Positions 50,545 to 63,587 of a stretch of 64,000 nt of DNA are shown here, piece by piece. The notes under the pieces were generated by a model that was not told where the DNA came from, made no database searches, and saw only the letters and a program-made list of their open reading frames with translations. The stretch is from Mesotaenium endlicherianum (lineage: Eukaryota > Streptophyta > Zygnematophyceae > Zygnematales > Mesotaeniaceae): assembly GCA_009602735.1 (NCBI GenBank), contig WELA01006414.1, positions 68,513 to 132,512 of the forward strand, written 5' to 3'. The position numbers and the translations under genes are program-made. How positions within the stretch are numbered: the first letter of the stretch is position 1; each line of letters begins with the position of its first letter.

Positions 50545-51127
50545 CTAGCATCAATAATGCAATCAGTAAACTCATACATAAGCAAAGCTAGAAGATAGTG
50601 CATATCAATGGCTTCTCGCCTTGGATCCAAATACCTCTCAGTAAGCAGTACAAGAGAGTTGGCCTCGTTTTCCAATGCCGAACTCGAGAGCAATACCTAG
50701 CATGTGTACATGGAATGAATTTGGTGTTCAACGGCCAGTGCGATGGCACCGCCTACCCGGGAGTTAACCGCGTTGGCAGGATCTCGGCTACCCAAATCCA
50801 CAGCCATCTCTCATCATCCCGAATCGCCATCCACCTTGAGGGTGTCATGTGGCCACTCATGAAGCATTCCACACTTAGATGCATAATTAGGCAGTTTGCT
50901 GCTACTGAGTACGGCAGTCAGTTGGCTGTCAAAGAATGTGTCAGGTAGCTGACCTAAGTCAGCAAGCTCACCTAAAATGACTTCAGTCTGCGGCTTCCGG
51001 CTGAGTCATTGAACTAAGTATTAAACATCCAGCAGACTTAATGTTAACTAGGGTTCAGCAGATTGAACTTATTTAACTATTGTAATTAAATGAATTTTAT
51101 ATCTACTCAATATATCGATTCATTACA
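50545..51127 (-). repeat. Element F, partial 3' LTR
   Basis: Ends ATTCATTACA next to a polypurine tract. It is incomplete on the side that meets element E. Confidence 0.88.
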
Positions 51128-51249
51128 ATCCCTCCAACTTAAATTGGTATTGACTCAACAATGCTTGTAAACTAATAACCGCAACAAAATAAGTAATATG
51201 CAACATACAAACAAACTGATTTTAAACAATGACCACAGCAAACTAAGTG

Positions 51250-52864
51250 CCAGGGGTTCTATCCTTTGGGGAGCGAGACCTGGACTAATTTCTGAAACCT
51301 AGGAGCGTTGGCCAAGATGGGCCGCGAGGGGAATGTAGCAATTGGGCAATCTCCTCTTGCACGGTTTGCAAGTTGATGGAGACAGCTCTCTCCTGTGCAA
51401 CTCTCAAACTGGTAGGGATATACACTTGCATGCCCAAAGGGTGCTGCATGACATGAGCTAAGGGGCCATGCCCTCTATGAGAAGGGGATGCTAGCTGTTC
51501 TCTGGCTGCCCTGTCTGTTTGACCTCACCTCCTAGGGTCGGACTCGTCCTGTTGAAAGTTCCTAGCCACCGGAGCTCTGAATCTCCTGGTGAGTTGGTAT
51601 CCCCAAGCTGCTGCAAGGTTGCCTGCGCCAAGGATCTTCCAGTCCTCTGCAGAGTGGGGGATGTAGCAAGGGTCGCTGCCTCTGCAAGGCTAGACTCCTC
51701 TCCCGCGTCTTCCTCCTCTTCGTCCATCTGTTCTTCTGAGACTTCTAGAGTCTCTCTGGTCATCTCCTCCAGCCGCTCCCGGGAAAAAGAATATCCTACT
51801 GACCTTCCCCTTTTGGGTCCTGGTGGGGGCTGCTGAGTCCTGACCGCATGCAGTCTTTCTCCCCCTGCTTATTTGCCCATTTGGCATAAGCATGCTTCCC
51901 CTTAGAGAAAAAATCTCTAACCATGGTCGTGTTCTCCTTAGTCTTCTGACTCATGCAGCCCCTGACGCCATCCAGCCTTGGGTCCCATACTGCAATGTGA
52001 GGTGGCAGCACTATCTTCACCTGTAAGTCTACTATGAAAATTGTCTTCCTCATCTCTGTCATTCAACTGGTCCCTCATGTTAATGGTCATCCAGCGCCAG
52101 TCAGTGGGCTGCAGGAAGAAAGCAGGGTCTGTCTTATTCAGAGTGCAAGGGTACCAGTGTCTTGAGAAATCCAATTGGCTGGTTTTCCTTGCCAAAAATT
52201 CCCATCTTCTTCTTTCCACCTCGTTATACATGGCCTTGAACCGGTTGTAGGAGGTGGCATCCTTGAAGCTGTCTGGGTTCATAGGGATCAATTTGATGAC
52301 CTTGTTTGTGCCCTAGGTCCCCGGTATTGGCATAGCTTCAGATTCGTTCACCTGGGCCAGTGCCTTGGCTTCCCGGTGCGTATATCCTACCATCCTGGCA
52401 TAGTCATGGTACAGTAGAAGCCCTGTGCTGGCCTCTAAGTACTTGTCAAAACTTGGGGATGTTTCTCCCCCCCGCTGCAATAAGTCCATCTGTAACTCAC
52501 TTCGGCTTCTCTGGACATACTTGAAGGCTTCCTCCAAAAGATCAAAGCCCTTGCCTATCACCGTGTAACGATAGCTTTTGATTCTCCTCTGTTCCTCCTC
52601 AGCTTGCTGCTTATGCCTTTCCTCAGCTTACCTGTCTTCTTCTGCCATCTTAGCTTCCTCTGCAGCTTTTTTGTCTTGCTATACCTGCCTCAACCCGGCT
52701 TGTTCTTTTTTATCCTCCTTCTTCCGAGCCTCACGCTGCAGTCAGAGTCGCTCTGATTCTCGAGATGTGATGGAGGACGATTCGATATCACTGTGGAATT
52801 CCTTGTACTCCGCATGTGCCTCGTTTCCTCTTCTTTTTCTCTTAAGTTCAGATTTTTGAGTCAT
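51250..52864 (-). pseudogene. Element F extra ORF (second type), broken
   Basis: Shows MTQKSELKRKR, a charged coiled coil, LLLYHDYARMVGYTHREAKA, YNEVERRRWEFLAR, HWYPC, PTDWRWMTI, DFFSKGKHAYAKWA, an acidic run and a GHGPLAHVMQHP-like motif. It shares the second-type features with D and G and has several breaks. Confidence 0.87.
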
Positions 52865-53130
52865 CCTGCTCAAACATGACACAATTGAGTTAGTGACGTC
52901 GTGTTATCGTGTGTAATCGTGCACAAACACTAAGTATTTTGACCGGTAAGAACGTAGTAGTGAGAGTTACAGGGTGAGCAATACCTTGTGTAAGTAAGGA
53001 AAAAGTGGGAGTGTACTTGAGAGAGAAGTGAGTGTGAGCGCAGTTGATTGTGGAGGATAGGTATGTAAAGACAATCGGTTGGCTCCCGAGATGTTATCCC
53101 ACTCCCTCCAACTTAATTTTTAAGGTGGGC

Positions 53131-53200
53131 AGCCTGTCACAACTGTCACTTACTGTCACCTATTGTCACTTTCTGTCACTAACTGTCACTTACTGTCACA
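53131..53200. repeat. TGTCAC(T) motif cluster, element F
   Basis: Seven TGTCAC words spaced mostly 9-10 bp apart, directly beside the internal polypurine-like tract (53211-53224). Confidence 0.8.
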
Positions 53201-53334
53201 TTTTCCCTCCAACTTAAATGAAGACAGGACCACCTGTCACCTTCCCATGTCAACTCAAATGACAGTCAAAGGAGTGTCCTAGTCTCCCGAAGGTGAAAGC
53301 GTTTCAACGCCCCTTTAGCATTGGTCAAATGGTC

Positions 53335-56300
53335 TTAAAATTCCCAGTTGTCCCCGTAAGCATCGTAACTCTTCCATCTGACCAGATATTTAATGACATA
53401 TTTAGATGATCGACGGACAGAGCGAGCTTCTAAAATCTCATCCACTTTATATTCCTCAGGGTCACCATCTCGGGCAGCGGGAACCGGTCTTGATTGGACA
53501 GGTAACAGACCTGTGAACACTGTGTCGCCCTTGATGTATGGCTTTTGGAAGAAGACAATAAAGACTGGGTGACCCTTGTATTTCACTGACATGTTCAGTT
53601 TGTAAGCATTTTGACCTACACGGCGCACCACCAAATAAGACCGACCCAAACTGGACCAAGCTTTTTCTTGACCACACCAGGCAGGTACAGGTGTTGAGAG
53701 TGCAGTTTGACCAAATCGCCCAGGTGTTGATTAGCCTATTATTATTGATTTTCTTGGGCTTTATGCAGGTTCTGTTGGACTTCTAAAAGGGTGTCAACAA
53801 ACTCCTGAGTTAACTGGAGGGACACCGGGTTGTCGATCCCTCAGGATGAGTTGAGGACTCCCCTAGCACATCTAAAGGAGACTTGGGGACTCTATCCAAA
53901 CTGAGTTCAAAAAGAGTCTTTCCCGTTGACGCATGCACCGCACTGTTGACCACTTATTGAATTTGAGACAACTGGTCATCCCAATTATCTTATTTTTTGT
54001 AAATATCTGCTCTCAACACCTCTTGCAGACTTCGGTTAGTTCTTTCAGTTTGCCCATCAGTCTGAGGGTGGTTTGCTCTGCTGAGCAACTGTTTGACTCC
54101 CATTAACCCCATTAAAGCTCTCCAGAATTTAGAGTTGAATTTTGAGTCTCTATTGGAGATGATATTGGAGGGTAGCCCATATTGGCATACTACATGACTT
54201 TAGACCTGTCTCGCAGTTTCGAGTGCAATTACCTCGACAGTGGTGGAGATGAATATGACCATTTTTGTCAATTTATCCACTACTACCAGAATAGAATCAT
54301 GCCCATTGGCAGTTCTTGGTTGTGTTACCACCCAGTCCATGAATATTGTTTCCCATTGTCCAGCTGGGATGGGTAGTGGTTGCAATAGCCCTCGGGTGGT
54401 GTGTGTCTAGACTTGTTTTTTTGACACTGATTACAGGACTTAACATATTTCAGGACCTCGCAAGGCAACCCTCCTCTATGATAACGTTTTGCCAATTTTT
54501 GCCAACAGTTTTCGTCTTCCCCAAATGTCTACCCAACACATTGCCATGAGCTTGACTCAGTAGTAAAGACCTTAATTCCAAGTTATTAGGAATCACTAAC
54601 TTCAGCCTTCCTGAAGTGGTTTCAGTTACCCAGACCCCTCCCTTTAGCCAATAATCGAGTGCAGTAGCAGGACACACACCATTAGTGGAGCTTGGCTCAA
54701 ATGTTGGGTCCAAAAGGTAGGCTTTCTTAAGTTGTTCGAGGAAGGACTTTTTGACTTTTAATGAGGTGAGTGCACAAAGAAGTTTATCTATCGCATGCTG
54801 ACTAAAGCTTTCTTGCAAGTCAGTTTCTATAAAGAGTGCGTCAGCAGGATTCAGCTTCCCTAATTTGTACTCAATATCGACTTGGAACTTCTCCAGCATC
54901 TGGCTCCAGCGATTCTCCCTCCTCGACATCTTGGACTTTTTCTGAAAGTGAGTCAGAGCTTGATGATCTGTAAGCACCTTAAAAGCTTTACCATGTAAGT
55001 GTGTTCTTCACTGTTTGAGAACATGAATGATAGCCAACAGCTCTTTATCATGCACAAAATAGTTAACTTCAGCTGCGTTGAATTTCATAGACTCATACAA
55101 CACAGGATGCCAGTCCTGCTTTACCTTACCATCCTTTGTGGTTTTGTCAGCAGGCTGCAACAAAATAGCACCCATGGCAAAGTCAGAAGCATCAGTAACC
55201 ACCTGCACCGGTTTGCTGGGGTCATACACAGCTAAGACTGGGGCAAAACAGAGAGCATCTTTAAGGGTCTGGAAGGCAGCTTGCTGCTCTTTGCCCCACA
55301 CATACCCTATATCCTTTGTAAGGTCAGTCCATGTACTGGCCTTTGTATAATAATTCTTAATAAATCTGCTATAGTAGTTAGCCAATCGAAGGAAGGATTT
55401 AACTTCTGGGACAGACTGTGGTACTGGCCAGTCCCCTATGGTCTGGACTTTCTTAAGATCTACACTGATGCCTTCCTTACTGACAACGTGTCCCAAGAAT
55501 TCAATATTCTCTTAGAAGAAACCACACTTGCTCATTTTGGCATATAACTGATTCTTTCTTAAAGTGTCCATTACTTTCATAGCCCCCATGAAAGTTGCAG
55601 GAGCATTAGCCAGCCCAAATGGCATCACATTAAACTCATAATGTCCATAACATGTGCGGAAGGCAGTTTTGTGTTCACCCCCCTCAGCAATTTTGATTTG
55701 ATGATAACCAATCTTGAGATCTATCTTACTGAATATTTTAGCACCAGACAGGGCAACAAGTAAGTCCTCAATTTTGAGTAAAGAAAACTTATTCTTTACT
55801 GTAATTATATTGAGAGCTCTGTAATCCACACACGTTTGCATACTGCCATCCTCCTTCTTAACAAATAAGATTGGTGCGCCATAAGATGATTTACTGGGAG
55901 AAATATACTCATTTTCCTCGAGCTCTGCAATTTGTGTCTTCAACTCTTCACTCTCCACATACGACAAACCATATGTGTGTTGCCAGGGTGGCTCACTCCC
56001 AGCTAGTAAATCAATTTTATGGTCTACTTCCCTCTTAGGAGGTAACTTGGAGGCATCTTAAAAACATCAGTATACTGAGCAACAATTTCTGCAGCTTCTG
56101 CAGCAGTAGGGTGCTCCGGAGGGCTCACCTCCTTCTCAACCACTTCTTCAAGTTGAGGAGGTACCTGTTTGAGCAGCAGACAGAACATTTTGTCTTCCTT
56201 CTGGTTCCAGCTTTCAATGACCTCTATTGCATTCAGCAATTTCCATCCTCATGAAAGCCTCTTCTTTTCCTTCATTTGCCATCCATACAGGACAAGAGAA

Positions 56301-57020
56301 AGAGCACTAGTGGGTGTCAAGTTCGTTTCCCAATCACTAGCTCCTCTCACTTTAACTGTACCTTTGCTCCACAACACTTTAGCTTGATATCTATTAAGCC
56401 AAGACATAAAAGCCAGTGGTGAGTACCTCAAATGTAAGCGTTTCAATTAGAACTGCAATACCAGAACTTAACTGAACCTCAATAGGCTTCCTTATAACTC
56501 CTCCCGAGATACGTGAGGCATCTCCAAGGAATATTTTTCTATTCTCCTGGGTGACAGTAGGCAGCCTTAGCCGCTTAACTAAGTCCTCATGGATAAAAGT
56601 ATGTGACGTCCTTCCGTCAATAAATGCCCTCACCTTCTTGCCTGCAATCATACAATACAGTAGGATAGGGAGGAGTGACTTTTCCTAACTTTTGCATTGT
56701 TCTCTTCACTTAGCAAAGACATGATGGACATCAGGTGGAACAAGACCATCCAGAGTATGCACTCTTTGATGATCTATATTGCTAATGGTCTCCTCTATCT
56801 GTCTGTCAAGCATGCATAGTGAATTCAGTTCAGCAGGACCCATAACACCTGCTACAAGGGCAGCAAGTGATGACTCACTATCTCTAGCATCCTCACAGTC
56901 AGTAGAATGGATTACCGACTGTTGCTGTCTTTTAAAGGCTGATCCTTTCTCTCGACCTTTGGAAGGTGCTTGACCGGATACTGCTCTCTGTGGTGACCCA
57001 ACTCCTGGCAATGGTAGCAC
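53335..57020 (-). pseudogene. Element F pol, broken
   Basis: All pol parts are recognisable in order: protease ([18 protein letters not shown]), reverse transcriptase ([38 protein letters not shown]), RNase H ([20 protein letters not shown]), integrase ([20 protein letters not shown]) and chromodomain (RSSKYVIKYLVRWKSYD). There are many breaks. Confidence 0.9.
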
Positions 57021-58350
57021 ACAAATTTTGCTGAGGCTAGTCTCGGCTTAGTCTTACCACCACCTCTTCCATAGCCACCCCGAGAGTATCCACCTCTCCC
57101 TCTAGACTGTACAGCATTATACTTGTACTCTTACTCATCACCCTGATCGTCCTCAGCCTGATCTCCTTCAATTGTATTGTAGGAACCGTGTGGCTTTTTG
57201 ACAATATTAGCATTACTGTGGACCTTGTGATTGAACTGTTGCTGATCCCAGGCATCAGCATCCTGGATAAGTCAGCGAGTTTCTCATATTTCTTTTCAAC
57301 AATGACCAGAGACTTCGAATTTCAAGCCATACCTGAAGTATGCTATTCTATACCGCTCTGGCGATTCCAATTGCTTCATCATGTTCTCCTGGAACTTTTG
57401 AGCAAATTCAGCAATTGAAGTGGTATGCTTGAGTGATAAGAAGATCATTGCATAGATAGCTTTCTCCTGTTGATTGATAACATCAAACTTCTCATGCAGT
57501 TTCTCGACAAACTCTACCCAAGTAGGGTCACCGAGTTGATGACCCTTACGCTCTCCTTTCCAATACAGCCACCAGTCTGCTGCACTGCCTTTCAGTAGAT
57601 TACCAGTGTGCCTGACCTTCTTGTAATCTTGCAGTTCTAGGTAGTTCTCCAGCCACTGCTCAACATCAGCGAGAAACTTGATCACGTGATACTTTTTGTT
57701 CCCCTCAGGACCATAATCCTGGGGAGGTTTCGGCTTGGGCTTACTAGGCCCTTTGCCACCACCACCCGTGGTTTGAGAACCCAGTTGGCCTCTGTCACGC
57801 AGCAATGCCATCATGATCCTTTTGTCCTCTTGTTGGGACTGATACATGCTCGCCATTTGCGATTGCATGTGCACAAATAAGACTTCCAAATCTACATTCT
57901 GAGGTGGTAGTCCAGCAAACGCAGCAGTTGCAATATTAGCTCAATTAGTAGCAGCTTTGGCATTCCCGATTGCTGCCGCTCTGGCTATGCCCATTGCGCT
58001 CACTTGTCTGCAAATTTGAGGGAGAGGCATCACAGCAGGCACAGCAGAAGGTTGGTTTGGAAGATTGGCCCTCTTTGCCATTTGCTCTTTCACCGTTTTT
58101 CATCAGGGACCCTCCTAGTTACTGCCTCCTCTACCTCTTTGGCTAAACACTCATCCTCAGCCAGCTGGGCTGTCATTGCAGCAAGAGCTGCTGCCTGCTC
58201 AGCAGCTTCTCTAGCTCATGCATCGTGCAGTGTTTCTAAGTAGGTACGGAGTCCAAAGACGCAACTTTCGTCCTGCCCTTCTACAATGCAATCATTGTCC
58301 TCACCCTCCATTTCTCGAGAGTTGCTAGCTTGAGACCTAGTCCTTACCAT
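57021..58350 (-). pseudogene. Element F gag, broken
   Basis: Starts MVRTRSQAS at 58350 and shows [38 protein letters not shown] and [20 protein letters not shown], as in element A. There are several breaks. Confidence 0.88.
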
Positions 58351-58383
58351 ACACAACTAGTGTGATAACTGCTCCGATACCAC

Positions 58384-59060
58384 TGAAATGAATTGACTTA
58401 CCAATAGACGACTAAAAATTGATAAAGATCTTTATAGCAGCGAGTATTTTAACACACTAGCAGTGAGCAAACTAGCATCAATAATGCTATCAGTAAACTC
58501 ATACATAAGCAAGGCTAGAAGACAGTGCTCGTCAATGGCTTCTCGCCTTGGATTCAGATATCTCTCAGTAAGCAGTACAAGAGAGTTGGCCCCGTATCAA
58601 AATGCCAAACTCGAGGGCAATACCTAGCATATGTACATGGAATGAGTTTGGTGTCCAATGGCAAGTGCGATGGCACCGCCTACCCGAGAGTTAATTACGT
58701 TGGTAAGACCTCGACTAACCAAATCCACAGCCATCTCCCATCATCCCGAATCGCCATCCACCTTAGGGGTGTCATCTGGCCACTCATCTAGCACACCACA
58801 CTTAGATGCATAGCTGGGCAGTTTGCGGCTGCCGAGTACGGCAGCCAGCTGACTGTCAAAGAATGTGTCAGCAAGCTGACCTAAGTCAACAAGCTGACCT
58901 AATTGACTTCAGCCCGCTGCTCTGGGTTGAGTCATTTACCTAAGTATCAAATATCCAGCAGACTTAGTTAATAATATTAACTAAAGTTCAGCGGATTGAA
59001 CTTAATTAACTATTAAATTTAGATGAATATCATATCTATCCAATATTCATATTCATTACA
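58384..59060 (-). repeat. Element F, 5' LTR
   Basis: 677 bp with TG...CA ends, next to the primer site at 58371-58382. Element G gag begins directly after it in the opposite orientation. Confidence 0.9.
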
Positions 59061-59725
59061 AAGTCAATGCAGCGGACTGGTGGTTGCATTGGAAAAGAAA
59101 GCGCAAGGCTCAACAAATCGGTGACCCTACTTGGGTAGAGTTTGTCGAGAAGCTGCATGAGAAGTTTGATGTTATCAATCAATAGGAGAAAGCTATCTAT
59201 ACGATGATCTTGTAGAGACTGAAGCAGATCACTTTAGTAGCTGAGAATGCTCAAACGGTCCAAGAGAACATGATGAAGCCGCCGGAATTGCCAGAGCGGT
59301 ATAGGATAGCATACTTCAAGTATGGCTTGAAATTTGAGGTCCCAGGTCATTTTGCTGAAAAGAAGTATCAGAAACTGGCTGACTTGATCCAGGATGCTAA
59401 TGCCTGAGATCAGCAGCAGTTCATTCACAAGCGCCACAATAATGCTTTAGTGTCTAAGATTGTCAAAAAGCCACACGGTTCCTACAATGCAATTGAAGGA
59501 GATCAGGCTGAGGACAATAAGGGAGATGAGTATGAGTACGAGTTTATAATACTATACAGTCTAGAGGAAGAGGTGGATACTCTGGGGGTGGCTATGGAAG
59601 AGGTGGTGGTAGGACTAAGCTGAGACCAAAATCTGTTTGCTACCATTGCCAGCAGCTGGGTCACTACAGAGAGCAGTGTCCGGTCAAGCAACTTCTAAAG
59701 GCAGAGAGAAAGGACCAACCTTTAA

Positions 59726-62700
59726 AAGACAGCAACAATCAGTAATCCAGTCTACTGACTGTGAGGATCCTAGAGATAGTGAGTCGGCACTAGCTGCCCT
59801 CGTAGCAGGTATTATGGGTCCTCTTGAACTGGATGCACTATGCATGCCTGACAAACAGATAAAGGAGACCATCATCTATATAGGTCCCCAAAAAGTGCAC
59901 ACTCTGGATGATCTTGTTCTCTCTGATGTCCAACATTTATTTGCTAAGGCAGGAGGATAATGCGAAAGTCAGGAAGAGTAAGTCACCCCTATCCTACTGC
60001 ATTGTACGATTGCTGGCAGGAAGGTGAGGGCATTTGTTGACGGAGGGGCGTCACATACTTTTATCCATAAGGACTTAGTCAAGCGGCTAAGGCTGCCTAC
60101 TGTCACCCAAGGAAATTGAAAAATATTCCTTGGAAATACCCCAAGTATCTCGGGAGGAGTTATAACCAAGCCTATTGAGGTCCGGTTAGGTCCTGGCGTT
60201 GCTATTCTAATTGAAACGCTTACGTTTGAGGTACTCAACAATAGCTTTGATGATCTTGTGCCAGGCAAGTCCTGGCTTAACAGACATCAAGGTGAAGTGT
60301 GTTGGAGCAGAGGTATAGTTAAAGGGAGAGGAGCTAACGATGGGCAGACTAACTTGACACCCACCAGTGCTCTTCCTCTTGTCCTGTATGGATGGCAAAG
60401 GAAGGAAAAGAAGAGGCTTCTAGGATGATGCAAATTGCTGAATGCAATGGAGTTCATCGAAAGCAGGAACCAAAAGGAAGACAGAATGTTTTTTCTGCTG
60501 CTAAAAGAGGTAGCTGCTCAACCTTAAAGAGGTGGTTGAGAAAGAGGTGTGCCCTTTGGAGCACCCTAATGCTGTAAAAATTGGTAAAGTATTCTGATGT
60601 TTTTAATATGCCTCCGGGTTGCCCCGTAAGAGGGAAGTAAATCATAGGATTGTTGTATTACCTGGGAGTCGGCCACCTTGGCAACGCACCTATGGCTTGT
60701 CTTATGTGGAGAGCGAAGAATTGAAAACATAATTTGCAGAGTTGGAGGAAAATATTTACATTTTTCCCACTAAATCACCTTATATTGCACCCATCATATT
60801 TGTCAAGAAGAAAGATTGTAGTATGCAAATGTGTGTGGATTACAGAGCTCATAACATAATTTTAGTAAAGAACAAGTATGCTTTACCCAGAATCGAGGAC
60901 TTGCTTGATACCCTGTCTGGTGCTAAAGTGTTCAGTAAGATATCATACAAAAGTGATTATCATCAAATCAGAGTTGCCGGGGGAGATGAACACAAAAGTG
61001 CCTTCCGCACACGTTATGGACACTATGAGTTTAATGTGATGCCATTTGGACTGGCTAATGCTCTTGCAACCTTCATGGGTTCGATGAATGACATTGTCGG
61101 GCCTTACTTGGATAAGGTTTGTGAAAGTCTTCTTGAATGATATTTTAATTTGCTATAAAAATGAAGCTGAGCATGCTGAGCACTTAAAGACAGTCATGGA
61201 CACTCTAAGAAGGAATATGTTATATGCCAAAATGGGCAAGTGTGATTACTAAGAAGGTCATAGGGTATGAGTGAGGGGACGAGCAGCAAGTTGCCTTCCA
61301 GACCCTTGGAGATGCTCTCTGTTCTGCCCAAGTCTTAGCTGTGTATGACCCCAGCAAACCTGTGCAGGTAGTTACTGATGCTTCGGACTTTGCCATGGGT
61401 GCTTATGTGTTGCAGCCTGCTGACAAAACCACAAAGGATGGTAAGGTAAAGCAGGAGTGGCACCTTGTGCTGTATGAGTCTATAAAATTCAACTTAGCTC
61501 TTAACTATTTTGTGCATGATAAAGATCTGCTTGCTATCATTCATGTGCTCAAGCAGTGGAGAGCATACTTACATGGTAAAGCTTTTAAGGTGATTACAGA
61601 TCTTCTAGCTCTGACTCACTTTCAGAAAAAGTCCAAGCTGTTGAGGAGGGAGAACCGCTAGAGCTAGATGCTGGAGCAATTCCAAGTCCGTATTGACTAC
61701 AAACCAGGGGAGTTGAATCCTGCTGATGCACTCTCTAGAAGACCTGACCTGCAAGAAAGGAACTTTAATCAGCATGCTGTAGACAAAGTCCTGTGTGCAC
61801 TCACTTCACTAAAGGTGAAAAAGTCCTTCCTTGAACAACTTAGGAAACCCTACCTTTCTGACCCAACATTTGAGCCCAGCCGCACTGATGGTGTGCGTCC
61901 CGCTACCGCACTTGGGTATAGGTTGAAGGGGAGGAGTCTGGGTAATTGAAACCACTTCAAGCAGGCTGAAGTTGGTCCTTCCTAATAACTTGGAAATAAG
62001 GCCACTCTTGCTAAGTCAAGCACATGACAATTTACTGGTGGGCATGTGGGGGTTGCCAAATTGTTGGCAAATTGGCAAACATTATCAGGGGGAAAGGTTG
62101 CCTGGGGAGGTCTTGAAATATGTTATGTCCTGTGATCTGTGTCAGAAAAAGAAGTCTAGGCACACACCACCTGGGGGGCTAATTCAACCACTTCCCATCC
62201 CAGCTGGACGCTGGGAAATAATATCCATGGGCCGGGTGGGAACACTATCAAGAACTGCCAATGGGCATGATTCTATACTGGTAGTAGTGGATAAATTGAC
62301 AAAGGTGGTCATTTTCATCCCCACCACTGTCAAAGCACTCAAAACTGCGAGACAGTTCTACAACAATGTAGTATGCCTACATGGGCTACCCTCTAATATT
62401 ATCTCAGACAGAGACTCAAAAATTATCTTCTAGTTTTGGAGGATTTTAATGGGAGTCAAACACCTGCTCCGCACAGCAAACCACCCTCAGATTGATGGGC
62501 AGACTAAAGAATTAGCCGAGTTTTGTAAGAGGTGCTGAGAGCATATATTATCCAAAAACAAGACAATTGGGATGACCTGTTGCCTCAAATTCAATTTGCG
62601 GTCAACAGTGCAATGCATGCGTCAACGGGAAAGACTCCTTTTGAACTCAGTCGGGATAGAGTCCCTAAGTCCCCTTTAGATGTGTTAGGGGAGTCTTTGA

Positions 62701-63066
62701 CTCACCTTGGGGGGATTGACAATTTGGTGTCTCTCCAGTTAACTCAGGATTTTGTTGACTCCCTGTCAGAAGTCCAACACAATCTGCACAAAGCCCAGGA
62801 AATCAACAAAAGTACGCTCATAAACACCGTCGGGAGCTGACATTTTCAAGGGGCGATTTGGTCAAACTGCATTCCCAACACCTTTACCTGGCTGGTGTGG
62901 TCAAGAAAAAGCTTGGTCCCATTTGGGTCACCTGTCCAACCGAGATCGGTCCCCGCTGTTCGAGAAAGTGACCCTGAGCAATATGAGGTTGATGAGATTT
63001 TAGAAGCTCGCTTTGTCCGTCGATCATCTAAATGTGTCATAAAATATCTAGTCCGCCGGAAGGGCT
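59726..63066 (+). pseudogene. Element G pol, broken
   Basis: Recognisable parts: [16 protein letters not shown], protease [29 protein letters not shown] and [16 protein letters not shown], RNase [21 protein letters not shown], integrase [16 protein letters not shown] and [16 protein letters not shown], and the chromodomain end. There are many breaks. Confidence 0.88.
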
Positions 63067-63587
63067 AAGATGCCTCTGGGGACATCTTGGAATTGAAGGA
63101 CCATTTGACCAATGCCAAAGGGGCGTTGAAACGGTTTTACCTTTGGGAGGGTGGAACATCTTCCTAACTCTCATTTTAGTTGACATGGGAAGGTGACGAG
63201 AGGTTCTGTCTCCATATAAGTTGGAGGGGAAACGTGGCCAAACGTGGCCTAGAGTGACAGTTAATGACCAAAAGTGACAACAGTTGATAGAGAGTGACAA
63301 TTGTGACAAGCCGACCCAGTGACAGTTGAAACAGGCAACCCACCTTAAACATTAAGGTGGAGGGAGTGGGATAAACATCTCAGAAACTAGCCGATTGCCG
63401 ATTGTCTTTGCATATCCATCCTCCAGACTCAATTGCGCTCACACGCACTTCTCTCTCAAGCACACTCGCACTTACACCGGTATTGCATGCTCTAACTCCC
63501 TCTACTACGTTCTTCCCTGTCAAGGTACTCAATCCTATGCATGATATCATGATTACACGAACTCCATCGTGTTTTGAATGATCAGAG

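Larger units (their letters stand above)
50545..59060 (-). mobile_element. Element F: nearly full-length but broken chromovirus, second subfamily
   Basis: In element sense: 5' LTR (58384-59060), primer site (58371-58382), gag (to about 57.0 kb), pol (about 57.0-53.3 kb), TGTCA spacer (53131-53200), extra ORF (52864 to about 51.25 kb) and part of the 3' LTR (50545-51127). Gag and pol again meet at a UUUAAAA heptamer (56930-56936). Many breaks are present, so it is a fossil. The target duplication cannot be checked because one LTR is incomplete. Confidence 0.92.
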
